Below are positions 1 through 15,000 of a stretch of DNA of 64,000 nt, piece after piece. The stretch lies in NCBI GenBank assembly GCA_030603385.1, contig JAUVXW010000011.1, positions 29,564 to 93,563 on the forward strand, given 5' to 3'. The notes beneath the pieces are model-generated. The model made no database searches. It saw nothing but the letters and a program-made list of their open reading frames with translations, and was not told the origin of the DNA. How positions within the stretch are numbered: the first letter of the stretch is position 1; each line of letters opens with the position of its first letter. The DNA is from Promethearchaeota archaeon (GTDB lineage: Archaea > Asgardarchaeota > Lokiarchaeia > Sigyniarchaeales > SOKP01). The position numbers and the translations under genes were made by a program.

Positions 1-3000
1 AATCATAATCTTGGACAAATTCACAATTTACCCAATAATCAACCATTATTTTATTCTGGTAATCGGTATAAGAGCTTAAATCACCAATAGGTCTAAAAGA
101 TAGAATATAAGCTGTTCCATTCTCATCAAATTCTAAAGCAAAATCTAAAGGAAATTCAAGAGTCTGCTCAGATGGGGTAAATGCACCACTATAACCCGTT
201 TGAACTTCACAATAATCATCCATGTATTTTCCTATTGGAAAGCCTTGTACCGATAATGCATAATGATATGGTAATCCTACTGTCCTAATCTCATCGACTT
301 CAAAATCCTCTGGGAGTTGTAAACCAAAATAAATATTTCCTTCATAATTGGGGAATATATCATTCATTACTGAAGAACTATTTGTATCTACATCTAAATC
401 GAAAATCTGATGATAGAATGCCCTTCCACTTGCAGTAATTCTGTCTGTCGTTAAGAATTGGTAGACAAAATTATATGTATCTTCCCATGAAGTGGATTTA
501 TAATTATTTATATTAGATCTATAATCTGGTATAAAATCTCCTTCATAATCCATAAAAATAGATGATGTATATTGTTTTTCACCATCAATTTGCGTACCAG
601 AACCATAATATAAATCGAGAAAACCGTCTTGATATAATGGCTCTTCGATATTATAAGTATCAATGAACATACCCAAGTTGGGAATCATATAGAAATTGGT
701 GTCATTAACAAGAAGAGTCTCTGAAGTACCTAAGAAACCAAATTCATAATCCTCTCCATCCGAATTTACTGAAACAAGTGTCGCGTTAGGTAAGCCTTGA
801 AGCCCTATTGTGACTTCACTCCCATCAATTAGTTCAAAGGGGGAATCTCCATATGGGGTTCCATCAATAAAGGGCTGAGAAAATACTTGATAATAGTGGG
901 GCGTGTTAATTGCTGATTTGGTCAGGAATTTTCCTTGTCTATTTAAAGGTGCCCTATCATAATTTTCGACAATATGTTCGTCTGCTACATAATCAAACGA
1001 TTCTAAAATAATATAAGGAATATAATTAGAACTATCTCCTTCATGATGTAAAATAACTTCGATATCAACAGTATCGGCCCCAACCATATCATAAATTGCT
1101 TGAAGATCTTTATAATATTGAATTGAATATATATTATTTACAATATCAGGTGATAAATCAGAATAGTCTAACGGAATGACAATAGGATCTGAATAAAATT
1201 CATAAAATCCATCATTTGTAATATATTTAAACTCGATTGTGAGGTTATTAAAATCGTTATCAAATGTATCTATTAGGTCTAAAACAGTATGATCGAGTGT
1301 AAAATTTAAATTAATTTCAGGGGCATATAGCAAAGGCACATTAAACAATTTAAGAGATGTCGTATCGTTCGAATTATCTAAAGATATATATAATGAAAGA
1401 TCATCAAGATCACACGAAAATAACTCATTATCTGAACCGTCTATTATCTTCGAAGAAGAACTATCATTATACATCAGTCTGACAGAATCACTATATGATC
1501 TATTTATTTTCTGGAATCCATAGCTGAGAGTATATTGCGATTTTACTCCATAAATTACATTAAATTCTGTACCTGGTGCCTGACTAAACAATATTTTCAA
1601 GTGGTTATTATCAAGATTCTTATCAATTGGGTTATTATCATTAAGCTTTTCTAATTCCTCCTCATTATAGATAATAAAATCTGATAATGTGGCACTTAGT
1701 TTACCATAAGGCATTATGTAATCAGCGGTAGCCCCATCGCAAGACTCAATAAATCGTGTATACATAGGAGAATAAGAACTATTGCTTGCTGGTAAAAATC
1801 CTTGTGGTAATCGTAGCTCAATGGAACTTTCATTATATGTTTTGAGTTGTCCCAAATATCCTAGAGTAACATTGCCAAAAATTTTGCCTGTAAAATCAAA
1901 CTTTAGCTTATAGGCAATTGAAAATTCAGAACCCGAATCAGGTAATTTGCTTCCTATGAAACGAATGATTGAATCATTATGTAAACTACCAGAAGGATTA
2001 TAAGGCATAATCCAGTCGATATCCTGAACGAATTCATATTCATCTCCGTCTTTTCTACCCTTTATCCTTAAAGCGTCTATTTCCACTAAGGCTAGAAGAG
2101 ATAGTAACTCGCTATCAGCATCTATTCCATAATCTAAAGTCTCATTGCTAAATAATAATGCGATTTCTTGACCATATATCTGACCATTTTCTGTTCCTCC
2201 CAAATACAATATGCCTGTCTCTTCTTCGACTAACCCTTCTTTGTCTACTGTAATAATATCATTAAAATAAACCCCGTCATCATATATTGACCAAGTAGTA
2301 TTAGGAGTACTACTAGAAGGATTAGCTTCTAAGCGTAGATCTAATAAGTATATCTCAACATTTCTTAAGTCTTCATAGATCTCGTCTTTGTTGAAATTAA
2401 TGTTAAATGATAAATTCAAATCGCATTGTAATCCCATTAAAAACGCATTTTCAGGCCCAAGACCAGTTTTAAAAGTCAAAATCCCATCATGATTACCAGG
2501 ACGAAGCATGATGTTATTTTCTAATGGAAATGTGCTGGTGGTTCCATCATCATTATAAATTGTGCAATCTAAATTGATTTCAATATAATCTTGAATGGAG
2601 CGCTCAATCTCATCACTGGTACCCATGAAATCGGGCTCAACCCATATTGAACCAATAAGATGTGGGTAATTGGACTCAAATGGCATTTCTACTTCGTTAT
2701 CATATGCAGTACCCCACGCAGATATAAAAGGATTAATAAGATCGATTTGAGTGTTCTTTTCCCCAAATTTTATCCAATTAGGCGGACGAATTTCTAAGGG
2801 AACGATAACTACAGGAGATTTCTTATAATATTCAGATTCTGCCACATAAACTTTTATTGTAGAAATACCAGGTCCTAAAGCTGTAAGTAGAATTTCTAGT
2901 TGATCATAATCATTAGTAATTTCAATAAAGCCACTATCATATCCTTCTTGAATCTCCATATACTTAGTCTCGACTAAAGTACCTGAAGGTGTATAAAATT

Positions 3001-6000
3001 CAATAATGGCATGATATCTATAATCATCAGATAAAATATCGCCAGATTGAGCTTCCAGTTCTGAGCTTGAATAAACCTTTATAAGAGATTCAAGGGTGGT
3101 CGACGTTGTTGATGGAATAGGATCTGCCTCATTTACGTATAGATGAAGTGTTAAGGGATCATAATCGTCTCCAAGGTCAGAATCAGGTAAATTATAGGAT
3201 AAGTAATCATGTACTCCTAATATGATATCTCCTTTATGAAGCCTAATTAAACCTTCTACATATGTACTATCTTGAATAGCTAAATCATCGAAATTATAGT
3301 TGGGAAGCTTAGTACTACCATCAAACACATTCTCATCTGTGGAGCAGAGATATTGATCGGGAGTATCTATGGCAAAATCATCCCAATCAAAGTAAGTACT
3401 AAAAGCTCTTATATATAATATCATATCTTCAATGGAGTTAATTCCCTCCAAATTTCCAAATATATCGACAAAATCCTCAAGATAATCGCTGTTGAAAGAC
3501 ATATCGAAGTCTACCTCTCCAAACTCATCGGTTCTTCCAAAGATAAACATGTAAGGTCCGTATGCACTATAACCCGTGCTATAATTATTGAGTTCATAAA
3601 GAAGAGGTCTGCCGAACATTTTACTTGGACCTTCACCGGGACCGCGTGATGTGATTTCTTCTGTTCCTAGTGATTCGAAATATGGAGATATTCCTAGATC
3701 ATCTATAACGGTTCTTGTGTTCAAGAACTCTGTCTTGCTCTTTGGCATAAATCCAATATGAAGCCATACTATCGAATTGTTTATCGGCTTATCTTTAAAA
3801 TCAGTCAATTTAAAGGTGAACGTATAATTTTCTCTTACGAGAGCATCGATAGAGACTTTAGTGTATTCTTCTCCATTTTCTAATGCTTCAGCGGGGTTGT
3901 AATTAAAGACATATTCACGTTCTTCGTAAAATCTCTGATTAATAAGGATATTCTGAGAAGGATCCTCGATCATTTCAAGTTTGACTTTTTTAGGAATTGT
4001 TATAACAGTAAATGGTTTTGCCCATGCATTACTTTCTTTATATGGATAAATCTTGCCAAAATCAGAGCCATTATAATCAATATCCATTAGTTGGCCTGCA
4101 GATTTGTTAAAGATGTTGGAAGGTAAATATTTAAGACACATATGAACTAACTTCTTTCCTCCACCTAACGGAATAGAAAGGGTTCCATCTTCTCTTAGAG
4201 GTTGGTCGTATTCAAAAAGACCAATGCTATCAATTGGTACCGTATCAATTGGAATATCGTTGCCTTCAGAGTCTTGCAATGTTAAGAGTAAATTCTGAGA
4301 AAGATCAATTTTTCTTGCTAAGGAAGTGTGATAATTAATTTCAAACCTATCATAAAGGGAGAAGTTCCCACTTTTTAAGATGGTATTATATAAATCTTTA
4401 AAGTAGATTCTATATCCGTCTGCTGAAATAATATAATCAGTTCCTAGCTCAAAGTTATACTTAAATCCTGTACTATTTTCTACTTGAATATAATTAACCG
4501 AAGACACAAGACTATTAATTGAATGAATAATAGGGGTAGGGTTCACACTATAATATATAACCCTAAACACATCTCCAGAAGAGTATGGAAGGTCTGCTAT
4601 GCTTAATTCTCCATTTACATTAATTGACCAATCATATTGACTATCATCTAATAACTCAAATATATCAGAATTGCTCCAGTTCACATAAATACCTTCAAAA
4701 GCGATGACACCGGTCTGAATGAGCTGTCCATCATAATATTCTGCCCCTTGTAAGACTGCTCCGGTACTTTCCACATCTTCATAAAGTAATTTCTTATCTA
4801 TTGAAAACTCCTCAATAAAATCATCTTCTGTTACCCAACTACGATTTAACATATCATATCGAGCAAATGGAATCTCGACTAGATAATCTCTATTATCATT
4901 TCCGTATGAATCTAGCGAACTGAAAGATATTGGAGCAATTGGTCTTCCGTTAAGTACCTTATATGAGATTAATAATTCGGTATCGTAATTGATGAAAGCC
5001 TGTGATTGTGAATCCCAATAGATATTCAAGAGAAACGCATTATCTATGTAGCTAATGTATGGATCTTTATTGAAATCTAAAATTGTCTTATTTTTGAAAT
5101 ATTTTCCATTTAAGGTGCTATAAAGAGGTAAAATCTCTAAAGTGTCATTGTCATTATCGATATTGCTCACATAATAAATTGCAAATTCTTCTTTATCAAT
5201 AAAAGTATCATCATTAAACGGAGATTCAAAATCAAGATGATGTACAGTCGTTCCGTCAAGTGCTTCTTGGTACCGATATGTGTATACTCTATCTTCAACA
5301 ATATATTCGTCATTATCAAGTACAGCTCCTTTAAGCATCAATGAGTCGCCATATTCTAACTCATAAGTAGTTTCCTGGAGGTAAATCGGACCACTTGCAA
5401 AAAGAGATTCTTGGGTAACATTTATCTTACATCTAATATCATTCAAGGGATCTATTTGCCCGTCCCCTTCATTATATAACCACTTTACTTGATCTTCTGT
5501 TAATGCACTATCATACATTCTTACGCCATCAATTTTGCCTTGGTAATCGTACGCATAACCTTGACCTATGTAAGCCGAAAGACTACTCGTGGTTGCAGCA
5601 GAATATAACGCATCGACTTCATTTGTTAACTCTCCATCGATGTACCAATATAATCTCATATTTTCTAAATTTCTTACCACGCAAATAAAAGACCAATCAT
5701 TTAATGGGATTGTTTGACTGGAACCAAATCCTTGATATGGTTGAGCATTGACTCCCGCAGTTCCGTAGTAATAAGAGAGAGTGCCTGACATCTCTTGTGT
5801 AATAGTACCTTCTCCCCCGTACGCTTTTGCATAAGGATTCCGCCTTTGTGAAAAGTCTTCTGGATATAACCACATACAAATAGTCTGGCTTCCAGTGATC
5901 TGCAACTCTTCAGGATTTCCAAGATTATAATAATCTCCGCTTCCATCGAATCGCACAGCTTTTCCTACCTTTCCATCAACTAATTGTGGATTACCAGATA

Positions 6001-9000
6001 CAATTCCATGATTCCTATTCACCACATCATAGGCTTTTCCTTCATCTCCTAAATTCCACATTCCAACTTCCTTAAAATCACCAAAATGAATATTATGGAT
6101 TGGAGTACCAAAAGAACCAAAGGTAATATCAAAGTCACCTAACAGTTTCGGAACTTCAAATCGAGAATAATAATATTTTGAGTAATAACCAGACAAAGAG
6201 TCTTTATCATGTTTTGTAATCCATGAAGCAACGTCAAATGAGAGTATTTCTCCTGAACTGGCATTGATTAAATTTACGGGTATTTTAATTAGATCATTTA
6301 AGATAACTGGACTTAAACTATCATTCCATCTGTAGTTTAATTCGATAAAGTCAGAATATTCAACTTCGGCATAGGGATATCTATTATCGCCAATATCATA
6401 GTTCAAGTCATGAGAAAAACCAATGGCATCAAAATAAATCTTATATCCGGAGTTATAATCCCTCGTGTATAGCCGAATTCTATCAATACCCTCTGTAGAA
6501 GGATTAAGATAAGCGATGTCACTCACTTCTAATATGCCATTCACATATACATCGTAAGTATTCGCTGTGTCATCAAAGTCTATTCGTATATGATATAAAG
6601 TGTCCTGATTAAAACTAGAAATGGTGATATCAGTGGAACCATTATAATACCGAAAAGCAGGGCCCGTAAGCATTAAAAAAGCAAGATTAGTCCCATCATC
6701 ATCAATGTATATGTAAGCGTTTCTATAAGTATAGTCTGGATTCCAGGAACTTCCTAACCAAAATTCGATTGTATTATCTAAGGAACTCGAAAATTGTTGA
6801 AAAATGTAAGTTCTTCCAGTATCACTTTGATCGTTCATTTGTAATACGTCTTTATGCCCGTCTAGCTCTGAAATAATGGATACAGAACAATCTTCAGCAG
6901 CGTAATAAGTATCTACAAAGTCAATATCGGCTCCTGTCTCTCCAAGTTCATCCTCAAAACTATAGGTCGCATAATACTCTCCAGCAATCTCTGTCCCATC
7001 GTTATACATTTTCAAATTAGTGAATTCAATATCAAGTCTTGTAATATTAAAGGGTGCTTGAGCAAAGAGATCATAATAATCTGGTGATATGAACATAACC
7101 GTAGATTGGACATGACCGTTCTCATCTGGGGTGATATCATCGCTTATTAGATTGTACAATGTGAAATCTAAGATCCCTACTCTTTGATAGGGTAAGTTTA
7201 ATACGGAATATTCTCCAACTTCTTGTAGGAATGAGCCCGGCCATAGTTCTGAATCTGAGATGGTTATTGTTATTGATTCTAATAAAGATAAGTCAAATGG
7301 GGTTCCTGGATTTGAAAATGCCAATTCGTTTAAGTCAATATATAAAGGTATTGACATCATCTTGCCAAGACCGAAAATCTCAATTTCATATTGATCTCTT
7401 ATGCTTTCTAAGAAATATTTGCGTAGATCAATATCCCAATATACTTTTGAAAATGTTTTTCCTGTAAAATCATGGAAGCTAACTGTAAGCTTTCCTATTG
7501 TGGTATGTTCATAATATATGGCAGGCATTGTAAAGTTAATGAAAAATCCGTCAGCATTGGATAATTGCAACTGATCATAGAAAGGTGAAGCGTCATAATT
7601 GAAATAAATTAGACTGTCCTTAACTTTAGATGGGTTATTATATAGGTCATGTAAACGCGAACCTTCTGGGAATGTTACGACACCATTGTTATCAACAACG
7701 AAATCAATCATTAAGGCAAGGTATATGATTTCATTGTCTCCTGAAGATGTATTATAATAGAAAGCTTCTCTTATACGGGCGTAATTCTGTAGCATATATC
7801 CTCTGTCATAAATATGCTCAATCTCTAACGTGCAATTAGTATTATATGTTAACGGATTAGTTATTACAATATCTCCATCAACAAGCACATGTTTCACTAC
7901 ACCGAAGAAATCTGAATCTCTTACTTCCCAAGATACATGGTTTATTGGATTTGTATTGGAATAAATATAATTAGAGGTTAAAGAATCAGAGTACGCTATG
8001 AGTGTCTCATAAGAATTCTCACTTCCAAATGAAAGTCTATAAAATCCATTTTCTAAATAGGCAGTACCGTATTTAAAACCGTTAATATAGGCATCTAAAT
8101 AATCCAAGTGATTGAACTGATTGTTGTCTGCAAATGATATCTCGCGATCAATTGTATCTAAAGAATTTAGATCAATACTATCATTTGTTAATGATATAAA
8201 TTTTTCTCTGGAAAAAATAATGTGTTGATAATTATCGTTATAGGTTGAGTTTATGCATTCGTTTCCGGCAAAATCTATAACCTTATATTCAATCGTAAAG
8301 TTTTCAGGGAGATCGCCTAAATCATCAAGTATCGAAATATCACTTGAGTCAAATTTAACCCACTCTGAAACTGATCCCATAGTATTGTCGATAATTCTAT
8401 AATATTCTTGGATTTGTTTTAAACTCGTAGTACAGCTTAAAGTCACATAATTTACAGTTAATTCTGAACTATTACCTATTAGTACATATTCGACTGCAAA
8501 ATCTTGGAAGGTGTTTAACTTATTATCCCTCATATATTGAGTGATATTAAAGCTATAGACATCGGTTTCGGCGGAATTTAACGCATATAGTAAGGCGGTA
8601 TCATGCCATACTCCATCGGCTTTTATTTTAAATATTATCTCTAATTTGTTAGCTCTTCCATAAGTATTGTAATATGTTAGTTCATCGAGAGTTGGGTTAA
8701 ATGAATATGAGGTATATAGTAAATAATCCATATTAAGAAAATTCCTTAAATTGAGCAACTCATCTTCTTCTGGGAAATCAATTTCGAAATCTTGTTGGAG
8801 CAGAATCTGATCGCTGGAGTCTAGACATTTAAAGGTATAAGTATACTTCATATTATCTAATTCAAGTAAGCCATTTGAAATATTGAACATAAGATCAAAA
8901 CCGTTCTTAGACGTGGAGTCAAATTCAATCGTATCTGAAAATATATGCCACGAGCCATCCTTAGTCAATGTATAATCGTTCCCGTCAATAGTGAACTGAG

Positions 9001-12000
9001 CAAAATCGTCTAAGAGTGAGTTGTCTTTGGTGAAGCGATAATTAAATTCAACTGAAATATTATAGAGTTTTTTATAATTAGAAAATCCAGAATCATAACG
9101 GTTTAGAAAGGTCTCACTTATAGTTTTACTAATGTCTGCATAAAGATCTCCTGTAGGGGACCAAGAAAAATAATCGATCTTAAATTGATCCAAATAGAAA
9201 TCAAATTGATTTAGTATTGAAGAACCTTCAAACTTAAATTGTAAATTATAACTTGCATCATAATAATCGCTTGTGATATCATAAGTATGTTGACTAAAAG
9301 AGCTATATACTGTATCATCAATTACAGTATTCCAATTTGATTGGGCGTGGTTGTAAATACTTAGTGTTACAGGAACACTCTCAGCATTTTTATAGGAATA
9401 TTTTAATTGAGCTACTACACTATCGCCAGACTCAACACCGGTAAGTTCGGCGTTAACAGTAAAGCTAAGTTCTCCATATGGCACCGATTCCTTAGCACCT
9501 TTGGTATAAGAATTAGATGGATTGACTTGATTTTGATAATTGGACCATAACCAACTATCACTTCGTGCGACTTTTGAAATGCGAACTTCATCCATATATC
9601 CACTAAAATACTGATGAGAATAATACCTGTCTCCAACTCTTAGTTCGTAGCTTGAAGAAACGTCTACATTATCAACACCTGTATCTGTACCCGAAATAGC
9701 TTCAGATACCTTCACTTTTAGATTATCACCACTACGACGACCATAAACATGATACCACACATCATTATCAAAAGTTCCGGTAGCATAGGCTACATAGCTA
9801 CCACTATCTCGTAAAATTAGCCTTATATCGTGATTTGCATTTTTATCTAATGACCACCCCAAATTAGCACTGCTACTGGTCTTTGAAACCAAGGCCTCGA
9901 AAGCGGTCTTTGATGTCTTAAACCAACAACTTACCGTAAAATCTCCTGTTCCAAAATCAAAATCAGAGTCGTCGGCACGATATAGATAATCATTAGTTCC
10001 GTCAAAATATACTCCATCACTATCTCTGCCGAGAAAGCCTGTTACATCAAGATTAGGTCCTACTACAGTTAGGTCGTTATCAAAATCAGAAGAATCATCA
10101 ATAGTAGCCCCGGAACTCTCTTCAAAATGCTCAACTAATACATAATTTGAATCCCAGACACCTTCTATATTTTGCTGATTGCCACACGTTGGATTTCCGT
10201 AATATATATAAATCGTAGTTCCTGTGCTCGGCAATGTAGGAATTCTAATCCATGCACGTATATGACCACTGCCACCACCGGCATAGTGTTCCATTTCATG
10301 ATCCAGTTTCGTAATTCCGTTGCTGGCTGTAAATAAAATGTCATCGCCATCAAATTGAGCATAAATAGTAATTCCCGTATCCCACACGCTGAAGTAAAAT
10401 GGAAAGTTGGTAAAAGTACTCGAGATCCAGTCACTCTTTAATGTGATTGCCTTTCTGTAAGCCCAACCTGAGTTATACCATGAGGGTACACTCGTGGATC
10501 TAAAAGTTGAGTAAGTATCTCCATAGTCTGCCAAGTTTCCTTGAGACTGAAGTGTGCCTTTGGAGAAGCTAAAGTCTGCGGGTTGCTCAGGGACGTCATA
10601 ATTAGCGCCTAATATCTCTGAATTTAAATCCCCGTCATTAAAAGTGGAATAGGTATCATCTGAATTATAATTTAAGCTCCATCCACCCCATGCTTCGGAA
10701 CTTGATGTTGTTGGGAATAATGATTGCATATAGAGAGCGTCCATATTCCAGATACTGCTATAATCGTCAGGAGAAGGGGTGTAACTCATATACTGTGAAT
10801 CGTAAGATGTAAATGGGTCCTCGTACGAATAAGGTTGAGAAATGGAGCTTTCTTCTTGTTCGCCTGAATTAAAATCAATAGAAGTTTCTGGACCGGCTAC
10901 TTGATCATTTTGATAATTCTCAGTGCCGTTCTCAAGTGTGATCTCTGGAGTGGGATCATCAAAATCGGCAATTAGAATGTATTTATATTGACCGTTATTT
11001 CCGAGTATATCAGTGATATTGAACATAATTTTTATTCCTTCACCTGAACTTGCCCCAGTATCCCCTGCTGCATTAGTCCAAATAAAATCAAACTTACATC
11101 TATTGTCTTCATCTTGTGTCATATCTCCTTTCTTCTGATAATCATTCCCATCGTGGTAGTAAACTTCAATTAATTTCACATCTGAATCAGATATGAAAGT
11201 TAAGCGTGTTGTATTAGTAATATAATCAGTAGGAGATGTGATGAATCCATAAGGGATCAGAAACTTTAGAATTGCGTCTGTATATTCGCGATCAATTACA
11301 ATGTTTTTAGAACCTTCAGTAAAGTTATAAAGTAACTCTTGTCTTACCATTAGTCTTTGTTTTGTGGCAGAGTTTCTCAAGAAGCCACCTAAAATACCTA
11401 TATCTGTTTCTTCATCATTCTCTAAGACTTCAATGCTGCCATCGGTTTCATAATAATTCGGAGCGAAAATCTCAGCAAGATCATATGCAATATTTACTTT
11501 TTGGGCCGAAATTCGAGTGGTCTCATAGGAAGTATAGGCTGCTGTAAGGTCGTATTTGAATAAGTTTAATGTAGACAAGACTTCAAGCTTGGAGTTGCTA
11601 CCCAAATTCATCTCAAGAATACAATTCCAATCATATTCTAATTTTGCCCTGATGAAATATTTTTCATTTTCAATGTCATGATATATGAACCGATCAATTT
11701 GTTCACGAGAAAGGGTAATTTCATCGTTTTCTAAAGAAAATTCTTCAAAATCTAAATATTCATTTCTGATATAAACATTATAATTCTCTTCAAGAAGCAT
11801 ATATTGGGAGAATATAAAAGAATCATCAAATTCAAGCTCGCCAAAATAATCTAAACTGAGTGTAATTTCTTCTAAATAAATATCGGAATCGGTATAATAT
11901 TCAGTAAGGTCAACATCAAATATAACTTCAGGAGTTACTTTTGCCTCTGTCTTAGGAGTATCATAATACATATTTGCCGCAATTGATGTAATTGAAAATC

Positions 12001-15000
12001 CTGCCTTAGATAAAAAGCTCTCATCGTTATCACCTTCTATTGTGAAGATAGCTTTTATCTCAAAATCTCCGGTTTCGGTTTCATTAAAGTAATTCTCGAA
12101 CATAAGGAAATTTCTATCTACAATATAAGAAAATGTATTCGTGCCCGTATAATCATCATAGCACACAAAGCTACTCTCATCCCATCTATTTTCTCTATAA
12201 TTATAAAGATAAATTTTTAATAACGAGGAGCTCTTAGTCTCGTCACTAAACACTAGCCTTCCAGAATTGAGGTCGATATTTTCAAATTGAAATCCAGGTA
12301 TTTCGGAATATTGAATAATTAGTTCCATAAATTTAGTAATGTTCTTGACATAATCATATTGAAACGTTAAAGTTACAGGACTTAACGATGATATCATACC
12401 CTCATGCCATTCGAACGCATAATATATAATATTTGCAATAAGATATCCATTATAGCCTTTATATGGACCAATTAGCGTTATTACTTTCTGATCCTGATCA
12501 AAAGAATAATCAATGTGTTCTCGCAAGATTTCAGCTCCCGCATAAAGGCTATAAATCTCAAAATTATACTTGTATTCTAAATCACTTGACTCAAATATGT
12601 AGCTTGTTATATCTACTTGAGTTAAAATGATACCATTCTGGGCAATTGTGAAATAAGGGCCTTCAATCGATTCTTCATTATAAAGATATACAGAATCTTG
12701 GGATTCCATTTCAATATTCGCATATAGAAGTTCATGAGCGAACATCCCTTTGAAGAGATTACCGTCTACCGAACACTCGCTAATCATAACTTCTAGTGTG
12801 ATATATAAATCGGAAGAAGCATCTCGAGTGAATGTTTCTGCTAAAACTGCTTCTCCACCCTCTACATAATCAATCTCATCAAAGCTAAGTTCAAGTTCAT
12901 AATAATGAAATCCTAAGTAATTTGTATCTAATACTTTTTCTAACGTTCCAATAGAACTTAGTTCATTCCTACCCATATCTAATTCATATAAGCTTACTTT
13001 GAGAACATAATCCCCGCATAATACTTGAGATAATTCGGAGTGTATGACGTCTTTAAAACCTGTATTAAATTCTAAATGAAGTGTACCACCAACAAAATCA
13101 GAAGGGTTGGGTAATATATTATTTCTAAGTAAAGTCTCGTCCTTTAAAGAAAATCTATATAAGCTAGTATCATCAACTTTTCCAAAATGTATTGTGCCTT
13201 TCACTATTGAATCTAGGTGAGTGGCATTTGTGAAATCTACAAACATACCATAGTCATTAGAACCAATAGTATACCATACGTTTACATCCGGATGAATATA
13301 GGTCCCATAATGAGTATTATTTACCCATAAATCACTTACAAAGAAAGGTTTGGTGTAGTTAATGTCTCCTGAAACGAAACTTCCTGGTAAATACCAGTAT
13401 CCATCACTTGAATTATAGGTCAGTATTAATTGTGGTATATATTCAATCGAAACATTTGTAAATTGATACTTCATAGGAGAATTAAACGCAAGTTCATTGT
13501 CTTGAGTTGTCCAATAATAATAGATTGGATATTCATATACTACAGAATCTTCAGAAAGAATCCCTTTTACTGCCAAAATCTCTCCTAAGTTATCTATCAA
13601 GCTTAGATTGGCTCTAAAATTTTCATCAAGCTCAAGATTTGCCGTTAAAGAAGCTTCAGGATACATTACTTGCCGACTTTCTCCGATAAATACACAATCG
13701 ATAACGTCAACAGTCTGAGAGATTTCAATGGGTATCTCGGGGTTCATTCTTTCATATACGAAATTATTAGAGTCAGGATCAATTGAGATGTTGCTTGGAA
13801 TAATATAAGATAGGAAGGCTAATTTCATTACTCCGTCTTTAATAGTGTTGTTGTTAAGATTATTGATCGTGAATGGATTTTTCACATTAATATCGTTATC
13901 ATTTAGAATTGGAATGATATTATTCGAAACTCTAAAATCTTGTAAATAATCAATAAAGTTATCTGAAAAAGTTACGGGATCCCACACAGCACGGTTATAA
14001 TCTTGGCTTTCTATCCGTATCATGCCTTTAAAATCTTCCCAATATCCTGAAGTGTAGTTATAATACAATAGCCGAGATCGAAGACTCCATGTTGAATCAG
14101 AAGCTCTGTTATCTAAATCAATATCAAGTTCTAAGGCAAGCTCTAAAATTCCTCTCTCATACATAGCAAGATCGATCTGTCCGAAATCCAATTGTATGGG
14201 AGTTAGAAGAGGTATCTGTATATCGTCTGAGGCACTGTGGCGGAACCTGCTTGTAGAATATTCTGTATAATTACCTAAAATAGCGGGAACATATTTAGTC
14301 TCATTGTTCCCTTCAATATTATTATTTTCTAATGGCTTATTGGTATCTGGGTACACCTTAAAGTCAAGCTCAAGATCCGAAAGCTCAAGATCTGCCCAAA
14401 TTATATCATTTTCACGACCAAAAATTGGAGTCTGGATGGAATTTTTAAGTGTAAAATGAATACTATTTTTACCAAAATACGGATCATCATACAGTCCTGA
14501 ATCAATTGGAGCTGGATTTTGCTGCTTATGAGACAATGATGAAGTTACATTTATGATTTTATCGTTTTTTAATGTGATATTTACTGGTTGATTTAACCAT
14601 TCTAAGTACAGATAATCTATTAATAATCTTCTGTCATAGGCTTCACCATCCAATCCTTGTGCATCAGCAACGACTAAAGCCATGAGTGAATCAATATTTG
14701 CGAAGAAACCACTAAATCCATTACTATCATCGTAGCTAAAAGTATGCTCTATATTATCGTTAACATAGAAGTAAGAAGTATAATAACCCCCCGTATATTC
14801 ACTCCCGTCCCATGTATCAGTCCATCCATCGAAGTTGACAATAAAATCATTTTGACCGTTCAAAAGACTGTCAAAATTGAAACCTACTTTTGCATTGTTT
14901 GGATCGTTTTGATAACCTTTCTCATCGACGTAAAGATAATCCAAGGTAACTTGTAATGAAGGATTCCCAAGATTATAACACCATACTTGAGTTACAATTT